From an uncultured Granulosicoccaceae bacterium (GTDB lineage Bacteria > Pseudomonadota > Gammaproteobacteria > Granulosicoccales > Granulosicoccaceae): 40,745 bases of DNA. The position numbers and the translations under genes are program-made. How positions within the stretch are numbered: position 1 is the stretch's first letter; each line of letters starts with the position of its first letter. Shown here one piece after another: positions 1 through 8,347 of the stretch. The stretch spans positions 1 to 40,745 of the forward strand of contig CALDTX010000072.1 of assembly GCA_937923565.1 (NCBI GenBank), given 5' to 3'. The notes beneath the pieces were generated by a model. It worked only from the letters and a program-made list of their open reading frames with translations. It was not told where the DNA came from and ran no database searches.

Positions 1-81
1 CGTGCGCAACACATTGGCAAGAAACTGAGCTGTAAAAAGTGCGAGCAAAACCTGCCCCCAGATACCAAACCTTCAGATTAA
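1..81 (+). CDS. C-terminal fragment of an unidentified protein
   Basis: The window opens inside a reading frame that runs 26 codons to a TAA at 79-81. The visible tail is basic, with a CxxC pair (C-K-K-C) that could be half of a zinc ribbon, and ends in a short polar Pro/Asp/Ser stretch. The family cannot be recognised from so little. Its stop overlaps the stop of the convergent lipoprotein gene by four bases, which supports both ends being real. The assignment rests only on frame openness and this tail-to-tail packing. Confidence 0.4.
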   Translation, partial: RAQHIGKKLSCKKCEQNLPPDTKPSD

Positions 82-1025
82 AAAACAACATCGCCAAAAT
101 TAATACCAACTTCTGCACACCAAACACTGATGCTATCTATATCGTCCAGTGTAGTGCCTTCGGGTAACTTTAGCCGAATAACATCATTGCTAAAAACAGT
201 GCCGTTGAGACGTTCACCCAGAATGATGGCATCCGAGCCACTATAGTTTCGCGCCTTTGCCGCATAGAAGTAAACTTGCGGGCCAAGCCCATCATAAAAG
301 AAGTTCGTAATTTCAATGGTGCAGTCATCGAGTACTTCTGCGTTACCAGCCACATCATGAAAAAGCATAGAAAACGCTGCTGACGCCCCTACCAGCGAAT
401 GTGTTTTTGTACAGCTACGGCTGGTATCACCTAAACCATAAGTTTGCAGTGTTGCTTCTAAATGCGTTTGGGCTGCTTCAGCATCGATAAGCTCACCATT
501 ACCCGCACCTGAAATTGCCAGAAAATTTGCAGCAATAACATCAAATTCAGCTGAGCTGAAGTCGGCACCAGAGAGCTCACCTAATTGCGATGTTAATGCA
601 GCAGCGTCCATTTCCGGAAGCTGGATACCGTTATCCAAATTTGAATCACTATCGAGCGACTGGAGCAATCGGGCAAGGTTAACACCAGAACCTGTGGGTT
701 GAGCATTACTATCAAAAATAGAAAATGGCGTTATTAAAGATGCCGCAGGAACTGACGGTAACGTCCAATTCGCAATAGTAAAAGTGATCGTCTCTCCTGG
801 TTTATAAAAAAACCGGCCTTCACTATCTGTAGTTGCCGAACCGGATTCAGTTCGGTAAGCTAAACCTGAAACTTCAGCATCAAGAAACTGCCCTGAGCGA
901 TCATTATCGTTATTGTTTTCAATGCCGACATTGCTATCTTCATTTCCAGAACCTGAACAGGCTGACAGAGTCAGCAACAACAACCCCAACATAGTGAGCT
1001 TATTACGTAGCCTTAAGTTACTCAT
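78..1025 (-). CDS. DM13-domain lipoprotein
   Basis: Predicted 315-residue lipoprotein. A basic N-terminus and hydrophobic stretch end in the lipobox LTLSAC (lipid-modified Cys at about residue 23). A beta-rich segment (about 50-100) resembles the 'YRT..G..TD..G.F.Y..GE..TF' module seen in many gammaproteobacterial lipoproteins. The last ~100 residues look like a DM13 domain, with the pattern IxNFFYDGxGPQVYF, then LPEGTTLDDIDSISVWC and a final INFGDVVF. DM13 has been proposed as a redox or electron-transfer domain on the basis of its conserved cysteine and partners; that is family knowledge, not shown here. The start at 1025 is chosen because its ATG overlaps the upstream gene's TGA (ATGA) and GGGGA lies six bases upstream. 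It is the last gene of the soe-type operon. Confidence 0.8.
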   Translation of the reverse strand: MSNLRLRNKLTMLGLLLLTLSACSGSGNEDSNVGIENNNDNDRSGQFLDAEVSGLAYRTESGSATTDSEGRFFYKPGETITFTIANWTLPSVPAASLITPFSIFDSNAQPTGSGVNLARLLQSLDSDSNLDNGIQLPEMDAAALTSQLGELSGADFSSAEFDVIAANFLAISGAGNGELIDAEAAQTHLEATLQTYGLGDTSRSCTKTHSLVGASAAFSMLFHDVAGNAEVLDDCTIEITNFFYDGLGPQVYFYAAKARNYSGSDAIILGERLNGTVFSNDVIRLKLPEGTTLDDIDSISVWCAEVGINFGDVVF

Positions 1026-1858
1026 GAAGATCCCCAACGCGTTAAACGACGAACAACACCAAAAACGATACTCAAGAATATCAATGGAAATACAATGGTT
1101 TGCATAATAAACACCACGATTAACTGAATGGCGTTTTCACTGATCGACGATGCGGCAATTTTGTATTGTTCAAACCGTTTTTCTATATCTACGTTTTCAA
1201 CAACTTGCTTATATAAACCTCTGGCCTTATCAACGAAGCCGGAACTTTCAGAAGGTACAGTAGATTGTGTAGAACGATTAATACTGCCGATTTCCTGTTG
1301 AGCTGTTTGCAGTTCAGCGGTAGCTTCTAAATAATCCGATTGTAAAAACGTTTCATACACCCAGTTATTGCCAATGGCTATGGCAGGCATCATAAATCGC
1401 AGTATCAATAAAAATAAAAAGACTCTGGCAAAGGCTGCTCTAAGCCGCTCACTTTTAAGAAAAACATGACTGACAACAACCAGAACAGTCATGAGCAACA
1501 GAGCCAGCAACAGGCCATGCCAGGCACTCATGGAAAGCAGCACTTTTTGCACGCCCAACGAGCTGGTAGCGAGCAGCATCACCCAGGAGAAACGTTCTAT
1601 TAGATCGTTTACCGGGTCTAGAATTTCACCGGGTGAAAAATTAATGCCGACCCCTGCGGGTTGCACTGCAACTTCGGTCCCCTGAGCCACTGAAATAACA
1701 CCGTTTAGCCCTCTGGCCACCGCAAAGCTAACCAGGGCACGTTTAAAGGATGCATCAATATAGTTTTCACCCACTTCATCGGTTACTGGCACCACGGCGA
1801 GTAAGAAAGCGAAAACGACGGCGACAATGGTATAAATGGAGCTTTTGCTTAATTGCAT
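1022..1858 (-). CDS. conserved membrane protein of unknown function
   Basis: Predicted 278-residue integral membrane protein that I do not recognise as a named family. It has an N-terminal membrane segment (about 7-26), a periplasmic-looking stretch containing ARGLNGVISVAQGTEV, two central hydrophobic segments (about 90-140), another at about 143-165, a polar, probably helical region (about 180-235), and a C-terminal hydrophobic segment followed by a basic tail (VRRLTRWG). It lies 27 bases after the RidA gene and overlaps the DM13 lipoprotein by four bases, so the three are probably co-transcribed. No SD sequence is obvious before the ATG at 1858. Confidence 0.7.
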   Translation of the reverse strand: MQLSKSSIYTIVAVVFAFLLAVVPVTDEVGENYIDASFKRALVSFAVARGLNGVISVAQGTEVAVQPAGVGINFSPGEILDPVNDLIERFSWVMLLATSSLGVQKVLLSMSAWHGLLLALLLMTVLVVVSHVFLKSERLRAAFARVFLFLLILRFMMPAIAIGNNWVYETFLQSDYLEATAELQTAQQEIGSINRSTQSTVPSESSGFVDKARGLYKQVVENVDIEKRFEQYKIAASSISENAIQLIVVFIMQTIVFPLIFLSIVFGVVRRLTRWGSS

Positions 1859-1885
1859 AGGCCAAGCTTAGCTAAGTTTCACATG

Positions 1886-2272
1886 CTATGTGGATCTTAA
1901 ACGAGCAGTCACTTCAATTTCAATGCGCATGGCTGGGTCTATCAGATTGGCAATAAACATGGTGGCAGCAGGTCTGACTTCTCCGAAGAACTCACGTAGC
2001 ACTGGCCAACACGGCTCGAAATCTTCAGCATTAGGCAAAATGTAATGCACGCGCACAACGTCAGCCAAGCTGGCACCAGCCTCAAGCAACGCAGCCTCAA
2101 TATTCAGCAAACACTGCCGGGCCTGCAACGCTACTTCCTCCGCTCTTTCCATTTTGCTGTAGTCGTAACCGGTGGTGCCTGACACAAAAACCCAGTTTCC
2201 ATCGACGACCGCCCTTGAGTAGCCTATGTTTTCTTCGAACGGAGAACCTGAACTGATCAGTTTTCTTGCCAT
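1886..2272 (-). CDS. RidA/YjgF family protein
   Basis: Predicted 128-residue protein of the RidA (YjgF/YER057c/UK114) family: trimeric proteins that bind, and in true RidA hydrolyse, reactive enamine/imine intermediates. Visible family features are the N-terminal GxxYSxAVVDGNWVFVSGTTG strand pair, the central LxxAGASLADVVRVHYIL segment, and the C-terminal VRPAATMF...RIEIEVTAR. The Arg in VRPA and Glu in IEIEVTA correspond to positions usually involved in ligand binding. The ATG at 2272 is preferred over one nine codons upstream because GAGG sits six bases before it. It follows soeC by 54 bases on the same strand. Which RidA subfamily it belongs to, and whether it is catalytic, cannot be settled by eye. 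Confidence 0.85.
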   Translation of the reverse strand: MARKLISSGSPFEENIGYSRAVVDGNWVFVSGTTGYDYSKMERAEEVALQARQCLLNIEAALLEAGASLADVVRVHYILPNAEDFEPCWPVLREFFGEVRPAATMFIANLIDPAMRIEIEVTARLRST

Positions 2273-2326
2273 GTTAATCCTCAATACGCACTGCGCCAAT
2301 AAGCTCTGAGAGAAGACGCATTACTA

Positions 2327-3259
2327 CTACGTTTGTTGTCGACCGTGATATAAGTTTACAACATGACGTGCCTCTGCGAAGAATAGCCAACGTTCCACAA
2401 ACACACCCACGTAGGCACTGAACGCTGCTGCAATTAAATGGATAAACCCAACCTCACCAATAACACCCGAAACTAAAAATGCCGGAACGACAAAGGCCAG
2501 TAAAACACATAGGCAACGCAACCAAATAAGCCTGGCCCGAGCGACTTCATAACCGAACTCTTTGTTTAGAAAGGTGTCGGAGCTATGCCCAACATCGAGT
2601 ATGCGCACCGTTGCGCGAGTAAAGCCTAGAGCCGTATTAATAGTTGGTCCGGCAGGCTGACCAATCCAGACAAAATATATTATTTTTGTTAACGCCGAAA
2701 GCGATATCAAAAAGACACTGATAACTATTAATCGTGACACCACTATATTTTGCTGGTGGAGCATTAACAATAAAATCAATGAACCCAGCAATAAACCAAG
2801 CAATATAAAGTTTACTGTTGTTAAAGGGTTATTCCATTGACGAATGGTTTTCAACGACGCGTAAATCATGGCGGTACAAACAAGAATCACAATTGACATC
2901 ACCGCAACAAACAACCCCAAAACCAGACTAAGCGTGCTGTTGCCAACGGCCCATACAACGGCCAACCAAACTAAACAGATGGGGTAAAACAAAATAGCGA
3001 ACACGGCCTCACGCGATAGCCAAGAGGTTTTGAAACGAGCAAAAGAGCGCCATGCGTTCTTCGGATTGGCTAAATGCAACGTTGAAGACAACAACCCAAG
3101 CGTTACCAACACCAGTCCCACAATACCGGCAAAAAGAGTTTGATTCGAGCTGATTTCAGGTGCGATACCGCTTAAACGTGCAGAGCCTAATAGCAATAAT
3201 AAGCCATACCCTGCTCCAGAGGTTACCGTAAAAAAAATGACCGATAAAGCGGGATGCAT
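2327..3259 (-). CDS. soeC: DmsC/SoeC-type membrane anchor subunit
   Basis: Predicted 310-residue polytopic membrane protein with about eight hydrophobic segments. It matches the DMSO-reductase anchor family (DmsC, PF04976), including the conserved loop STLHLANPKNAWRSFARFKTSWLSREA after the second helix. In this class the anchor binds the quinone pool and holds the FeS and molybdenum subunits at the membrane. It starts at 3259 with one base of overlap with the preceding gene (TGATG), so translation is probably coupled. The Soe assignment comes from the strong resemblance of the whole ABC set to the sulfite dehydrogenase described in Allochromatium vinosum. A related quinone-linked substrate such as polysulfide or DMSO is the alternative. 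Confidence 0.78.
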   Translation of the reverse strand: MHPALSVIFFTVTSGAGYGLLLLLGSARLSGIAPEISSNQTLFAGIVGLVLVTLGLLSSTLHLANPKNAWRSFARFKTSWLSREAVFAILFYPICLVWLAVVWAVGNSTLSLVLGLFVAVMSIVILVCTAMIYASLKTIRQWNNPLTTVNFILLGLLLGSLILLLMLHQQNIVVSRLIVISVFLISLSALTKIIYFVWIGQPAGPTINTALGFTRATVRILDVGHSSDTFLNKEFGYEVARARLIWLRCLCVLLAFVVPAFLVSGVIGEVGFIHLIAAAFSAYVGVFVERWLFFAEARHVVNLYHGRQQT

Positions 3260-3978
3260 CAGCCTTCCCCTAACTGATTAAACGCATCTTTTTGGCGCTT
3301 TAACCATTTAGCGATAAGACCACCACTGTCTTCGCTCTGTTTTGCTGCCACAGTGGGTGCTTTTGGTCGCTGCCGAGGTGGCAGGTATTTATTCACAGGC
3401 TGGTACCCCAGCTCCGGCATCATTGCATACCCACCGCGCTCTCGAACCAAGCTACTTACTTCGGATTGCGGATCATCGAAGTCTCCAAAAAAACGCGCAT
3501 GGCTTGGGCAGGTTAAAACACAAGCAGGCTTACGCTCTTCTTCGGGTAAATTCTCATCGTAAATTCTGTCGACACAAAGCGTGCATTTTTTCATGACGCC
3601 CGCCTCCTCATCCAACTCACGGGCACCGTAGGGACAAGCCCAGGAGCATAAGTTACACCCCATGCACTTGGACTGATCCACCAACACGATGCCGTCTTCT
3701 TCGCGTTTGTATGAAGCACCTGTAGGGCAAACAGTGACACATGCGGCATCATCACAATGCATACATGACATGGGCGCATTAATGGTTTTGTTGGTTGGAT
3801 AGTCACCAACTTCGTAGTGTCGAATACGGTTAAACCAAACGCCACTGGGTTCTTCACCATAGGGCTGATAATCACTTAACGGCCCAGTAGTGCCTGATGT
3901 ATTCCACTGTTTACAGGCAACGGCACAAGCGTGACACCCAACACAGGTATCAAGATCAATGACTAAACCAAGCTTCAT
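3259..3978 (-). CDS. soeB: 4x[4Fe-4S] electron-transfer subunit, SoeB/DmsB type
   Basis: Predicted 239-residue ferredoxin-like subunit. Sixteen cysteines form four cluster motifs: C12/C15/C18/C22, C72/C75/C80/C84, C105/C108/C111/C115 and C132/C135/C153/C157. This is the standard arrangement of the DmsB/PsrB/SoeB family, which wires the molybdenum subunit to the membrane quinone site. The N-terminus (MKLGLVIDLDTCVGCHAC) starts directly with the first cluster and has no signal peptide, consistent with a cytoplasmic location. A Pro/Lys-rich tail (about 195-239) follows the last cluster. The start overlaps the soeA stop by four bases (ATGA) and the gene is stop-to-start coupled to the anchor subunit. 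Confidence 0.88.
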   Translation of the reverse strand: MKLGLVIDLDTCVGCHACAVACKQWNTSGTTGPLSDYQPYGEEPSGVWFNRIRHYEVGDYPTNKTINAPMSCMHCDDAACVTVCPTGASYKREEDGIVLVDQSKCMGCNLCSWACPYGARELDEEAGVMKKCTLCVDRIYDENLPEEERKPACVLTCPSHARFFGDFDDPQSEVSSLVRERGGYAMMPELGYQPVNKYLPPRQRPKAPTVAAKQSEDSGGLIAKWLKRQKDAFNQLGEG

Positions 3979-6869
3979 CGCAAGCCACCTCGCTTAATGA
4001 CGTCAGACATCGATCGTTCGATATTTACCGCCGTATGTGTTGCATATTTCAGCACAGAGGGTGTATCGCTCATACTAGGCAGTGGTTTAATCGTGTCAAA
4101 TTCAGGGTAAACACCTGTCTCACCAGGAGCCGCCAAACGAATGTTTACTTTTAAGTCGTACCATGCGGCCTGGCCGGTAACAGGATCGGAGTTTGTTAAT
4201 CGTCGTTCACCCTCTACCGAAGGCAATAGTTCAGATATCAGGTGATTCATCAAAAAACCACGCTTTGATTCCGGTGCGTTTTTATCTAAGCCCCAGGCAC
4301 CACTCTGCTTCCCAATGGCATTCCATGTCCAAACAGTATCTGGATTGCACCCTTCCATCAGCTTCACCTGACAACGAATTTCACTATGATGTGAGCTAAC
4401 CCAAACCCAAGCGAGGTCCTCAATACCCATCGACAACGCTTTCGCCCTGTTCATGTACAAATAGTTATGCGTCATGATTTGACGCAACCAGGCATTTTGC
4501 GAGTCCCAGGAGTGGTACATAAACATTGGTCTTTGATTCACTGCGTGAAACTCAAATGCTTTGTTGTCGATACGTTGTTCTTCCAGAGGGACATACCAAT
4601 CGGGAAGTGGATCGAAATAATCAATTAAACGCTGTTTATCAACATCAGCTTTGGGCAGTGGTCCGTCATATAAGCCCTGCCCTGCTAACTTGAATTTCTG
4701 CAAAGTTTCTGAATAAAGCTCCATAACAATCGGACCATCATGTGCATTAAACCCAACTGATTTAGCCCAAGCCAAATAGTCTTTATTCGCAAAACGATAA
4801 TAGCGCTGGTTCACGGGTAACTTATATTCAAAAAAGCAGTCGTTTTCGATATACGCGTCCCATTTATTTTGGTTGGGTTCACCAAGCATGCTTTTTTCGC
4901 CGTTCTCGCCTCTGAAGCCTGCCAGAAATCCAATACCGGGCGCTTTTTCCCAGTTAACAATAAAGTCTTTGTAGTCTTTGAATTTAGCCGAACCATCTTC
5001 GTTACTTAACGCAGGAAAACCCAAGCGCGTACCCACATCAATTAACACTTCCTGCCAAGGGCGAACATCACGATCGGGCTCTATACTCGCTTGCCTGATG
5101 GAGTCGCACGCAGCGTGCGGTTCAGATATCGGTCTATCTAACAACGAAATGGTGTCGAAGCGTTCCAGGTAAGTTGTGTCGGGCAATACTAAATCCGAGA
5201 AATTAACCATTTCCGAATGAAAAGCATCACAGGTTACGATAAACGGCAAACAGTACTCACCATCGTCATTTTTCTTCTTCAATAGTTGTTGAACTTCAGC
5301 AGTATTCATACTGGAGTTCCACGACATGTTTGCCATGAATAAAATCAAGGTATCAATGCTATAAGGATCACCCTTCACAGCATTGTTTATCACCATATGC
5401 ATCATGCCATGATTGGCAATTGGTGCTTCCCATGAGTACGCTTTATCAATCCTGAGCGGATCACCGTTATCATCGATAACAAGATCTTCCGGCCCCATGG
5501 GAAAACCTAACGGAGGCGACGCCAAAGGCGTATTAGGCGCCATATGTTTTGCAGGCTTAACCGGTGGTGCAACATGTTTTGGAAAAGGCGGCTTGGCTAA
5601 ATGACTACCAGGGCAATCCACCGCACCCAATAGTATTTGAACCAGATGAATGGCCCGACAAGTTTGAAAACCGTTAGAGTGCGCTGAAATGCCGCGCATT
5701 GCATGCATGGCCACAGGACGCCCAACAAATTTTTCGTGCTTACGCCCTGCCCAATCTTCCCACGGTGTATCGATGGTTATGGTTTCCTTAAACGCAACAT
5801 GTGCCATTTCCAAGGCCAGTCGTTCGATGGTGCTTGCATCCACACCCGTGCGTTGCGCAACATTCTCAGGCGCATAGTCGTCGCTTAGATATTTTTCCAC
5901 CAGCAAGGTCATCACTGTTTTGACTTGTACACCTTCGACGGTTTTAAACTCGCCAAACAAGGCGGCAGAAACACGCGTATCAACCCAAGCATCAGGCGCA
6001 TTCGTGGCTTGATTCCAAACTTGCAACTCACCACTGCCATCACGCAAAAGTAAACCATGCTCTGATGTGCCCGGCGCATCAATGACCAACTGAGTTGAGT
6101 TGGTGTAGCGGCTTAAAAAATCCCAATCGAATTGCTCGTTTTTCAACAGCACATGCACGAACGCCAAGGCCAGCAAACCGTCAGTTCCCGGTCTGATACC
6201 AATCCATTCATCTGCAATAGCCTGGTAACCAGTGCGAACAGGGTTTATTGCTACAAACTTGGCTCCGCGACGTTTTAATTTCTCCAGACCGATTTTGATG
6301 GGATTTGAAGCATGATCTTCGGCAACACCCCACAGCATGAAGTACTTGGCATGATCCCAGTCGGGGTCTCCAAATTCCCAAAACGATTGCCCCGTCATAT
6401 ACAGACCGCCAGCGGCCATATTCACGGAGCAAAAGCCACCGTGTGCAGCCCAATTGATGGTGCCAAATTGAGATGCCCAAAGCCCGGTTAATGCCTGCAT
6501 TTGATCTCGGCCAGTGAAAAACGCCAACTTCTTTGGGTCGGTGGCTCTTATCTTTCGAAGCCGCTGCGTTAGAAGATCAAGCGCTGTATCCCACGATATG
6601 GGTTCAAACTCGCCACTACCACGTTCTGTGCCTGCCTTTCTCAGCAACGGCTGAGTTAATTTTGCAGGCGATTTCTGCTTCATAATGCCAGCGTTGCCTT
6701 TGGCACAAAGCACACCCTTGTTTACCGGATGTTTTGGATTCCCCTGAATAAACCTAACCTCATTGCCTTCCAGAGTCACTTTGATACCGCATCGGCACGC
6801 ACACATGTAGCATGTGGTGGTTTTGATGCTTTGTTGAGCATGGTTTTCGAATTCAGGTAACGCTGCCAT
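3975..6869 (-). CDS. soeA: molybdopterin oxidoreductase catalytic subunit, SoeA-type sulfite dehydrogenase
   Basis: Predicted 964-residue catalytic subunit of the DMSO-reductase superfamily. An N-terminal [4Fe-4S] site is formed by C20, C23, C27 and C55 (CxxCxxxC...LCAKG). The probable molybdenum ligand is C147 in the segment HGGFCSVNMAAGG. Molybdopterin-binding signatures follow (FMLWGVAEDHASNPIK, FVAINPVRTGYQAIAD, WIGIRPGTDGLLALAF) and a C-terminal beta-barrel domain near residues 780-960. There is no Tat signal, so the enzyme faces the cytoplasm like the A. vinosum SoeABC complex, which oxidises sulfite to sulfate with quinone as acceptor. AAGGA eight bases before the ATG supports the start. 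It is the first gene of a tightly packed operon. Polysulfide or another sulfur substrate is the main alternative. Confidence 0.8.
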   Translation of the reverse strand: MAALPEFENHAQQSIKTTTCYMCACRCGIKVTLEGNEVRFIQGNPKHPVNKGVLCAKGNAGIMKQKSPAKLTQPLLRKAGTERGSGEFEPISWDTALDLLTQRLRKIRATDPKKLAFFTGRDQMQALTGLWASQFGTINWAAHGGFCSVNMAAGGLYMTGQSFWEFGDPDWDHAKYFMLWGVAEDHASNPIKIGLEKLKRRGAKFVAINPVRTGYQAIADEWIGIRPGTDGLLALAFVHVLLKNEQFDWDFLSRYTNSTQLVIDAPGTSEHGLLLRDGSGELQVWNQATNAPDAWVDTRVSAALFGEFKTVEGVQVKTVMTLLVEKYLSDDYAPENVAQRTGVDASTIERLALEMAHVAFKETITIDTPWEDWAGRKHEKFVGRPVAMHAMRGISAHSNGFQTCRAIHLVQILLGAVDCPGSHLAKPPFPKHVAPPVKPAKHMAPNTPLASPPLGFPMGPEDLVIDDNGDPLRIDKAYSWEAPIANHGMMHMVINNAVKGDPYSIDTLILFMANMSWNSSMNTAEVQQLLKKKNDDGEYCLPFIVTCDAFHSEMVNFSDLVLPDTTYLERFDTISLLDRPISEPHAACDSIRQASIEPDRDVRPWQEVLIDVGTRLGFPALSNEDGSAKFKDYKDFIVNWEKAPGIGFLAGFRGENGEKSMLGEPNQNKWDAYIENDCFFEYKLPVNQRYYRFANKDYLAWAKSVGFNAHDGPIVMELYSETLQKFKLAGQGLYDGPLPKADVDKQRLIDYFDPLPDWYVPLEEQRIDNKAFEFHAVNQRPMFMYHSWDSQNAWLRQIMTHNYLYMNRAKALSMGIEDLAWVWVSSHHSEIRCQVKLMEGCNPDTVWTWNAIGKQSGAWGLDKNAPESKRGFLMNHLISELLPSVEGERRLTNSDPVTGQAAWYDLKVNIRLAAPGETGVYPEFDTIKPLPSMSDTPSVLKYATHTAVNIERSMSDVIKRGGLR

Positions 6870-7066
6870 AAACTAATTCCTTGAGCTTGGTAACTAGCAT
6901 GGACCGAGAAGCAGGGCCGGTTCAAATGATATATTTCTGCGGGGGCATCAATATTTCCTGTGCGATGGCCGCAAATAATAAACAGTACAACGCGTTTTAC
7001 CGCCAGCATGCGTTTTTAAGGCAAAATAGCGTGTTGGAATTCAGCTTAAAAAGAGAACCAATCATC

Positions 7067-8011
7067 ATGTTAGACGCTCGCGTTACATTGCTCGGTGGAA
7101 CCGGTTTTGTGGGTTCTCAGCTCACTTATCATTTGTCGCAGCACTTCTCAGAAGTCGTGCTACTCACACGCAGAAGTCAACGCTCGCGGCACCTCAAAAT
7201 ACTCAGCAACGTGCAGGTGCAGGAAACAGACGTGCACGATAGCCTTGCCCTCGAAGCGGCACTGCAAGGCACAGATATTGTGATTAACCTGGTAGGCATT
7301 CTGAATTCAAGCGGTGCTTCGGGCAATTCTTTCGCCGATGCACACACAGAGTTAACGCGCAAAGTCGTGGACACTTGCGGGAAACTCGGCATAACAAGGT
7401 ATTTACACATGAGCGCACTGCACGCCGATGCTCAAAATGGCACTAGCGAATACTTAAAAAGCAAAGGTAAAGCTGAGGACATTGTGCGCGGAAGCAGTGA
7501 ACTGAATTGGACTATGTTCCAACCATCGGTAATTTTCGGGGAAAAAGACGCTTTCTTGAACCGTTTTGCCGGACTTCTGGAAATCATGCCGATCTTTCCA
7601 TTGGCCTGTCCGGATGCCAAAATGGCTCCTGTTTATGTTGGTGACGTGGTCGGCAGCATGCTCAATGCAACCACCGACTCAAGCACGCACGGAGCCACCA
7701 TTTGCCTCTGTGGCCCCCAAGATTACACACTGGAAGAGCTTGTTAAATACACAGCAACTACCGCAGGGCTTAATCGGAAAGTAATAGGCTTACCCGATTT
7801 TCTTTCGCGATTGCAGGCTCGCATAATGGAGTGGGTGCCCGGAAAACCTTTTTCCATGGACAACTATTTATCGCTACAAACCGATAGCGTTTGTGCAGAC
7901 AACTGCGAACGACAACCTACATCGCTACAAGCCGTTGCACCACGTTATTTAGGTAAAGGTGGCGGCATCAGCGGCCGGTACCAAACGCATAGAAGAATGG
8001 CTCGCCGGTAG
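7067..8011 (+). CDS. NDUFA9-like NAD(P)-binding epimerase/atypical SDR, 3' end possibly frameshifted
   Basis: Predicted 314-residue atypical short-chain dehydrogenase of the complex I NDUFA9-like/NmrA group. A Rossmann motif begins the protein (VTLLGGTGFVGSQL), followed by the dinucleotide-site strand VVLLTRR, the segment DIVINLVGIL, and the active-site-like region YLHMSALHADAQNGTSEYLKSKGKAE; the segment FQPSVIFG lies beyond it. The ATG at 7067 is preferred to upstream starts because the Rossmann strand starts three residues later; a purine-rich AAAGAGAA lies upstream. The last ~25 codons look odd: the annotated frame ends in a basic tail (THRRMARR), while the +1 frame reads RIEEWLAGSWWNNIYDD and stops at 8036-8038. 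This suggests a one-base indel or base-call error near 7953-7980. Confidence 0.82.
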   Translation: MLDARVTLLGGTGFVGSQLTYHLSQHFSEVVLLTRRSQRSRHLKILSNVQVQETDVHDSLALEAALQGTDIVINLVGILNSSGASGNSFADAHTELTRKVVDTCGKLGITRYLHMSALHADAQNGTSEYLKSKGKAEDIVRGSSELNWTMFQPSVIFGEKDAFLNRFAGLLEIMPIFPLACPDAKMAPVYVGDVVGSMLNATTDSSTHGATICLCGPQDYTLEELVKYTATTAGLNRKVIGLPDFLSRLQARIMEWVPGKPFSMDNYLSLQTDSVCADNCERQPTSLQAVAPRYLGKGGGISGRYQTHRRMARR

Positions 8012-8347
8012 CTGGTGGAACAATATTTATGACGATTAATAGCAACTACTAGCGGTTTGTACGATATTTCTCACACTAATATGGTATTTTGTAATTACGC
8101 AATACTTTAAAAGGGTTATTGATTCTATAATTGTCGCTATACGAAAAAAAATAGTCGCATATTAGCAATAATAGACAAAACACATAACATAATGTCACAA
8201 TTAACCACACTAATTTCCGTGCTTTCACGGTAATCAGGCGGTTTTTTGATCATTTCGCACCACAAGTTAAGTGTTGAGTGCGGTCGCGCAATTTTTCGGA
8301 CAAATGCATCACCAAGGAGCCCAACTGTCATACATTTGGGGCAGTGA
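8012..8347. other. AT-rich intergenic region upstream of the LysR pair
   Basis: About 336 bases without a convincing gene, unless the epimerase frame really continues to 8038. Most of it is AT-rich. A TATAAT hexamer at 8126-8131 could be a -10 element, but no good -35 stands 16-18 bases before it. A small perfect inverted repeat (CCGTG-CTTT-CACGG, 8217-8230) is followed 11 bases later by a T6 run, too far away for a standard terminator. LysR regulators usually bind near their own promoters, so this is the natural place for an operator, but I could not single out one T-N11-A box. Confidence 0.4.

Noticed and set aside
8217-8247. Hairpin CCGTG-CTTT-CACGG followed by a T6 run, as a terminator for the epimerase.
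   Set aside because: The T-run begins 11 bases after the stem and the stem is only five pairs.
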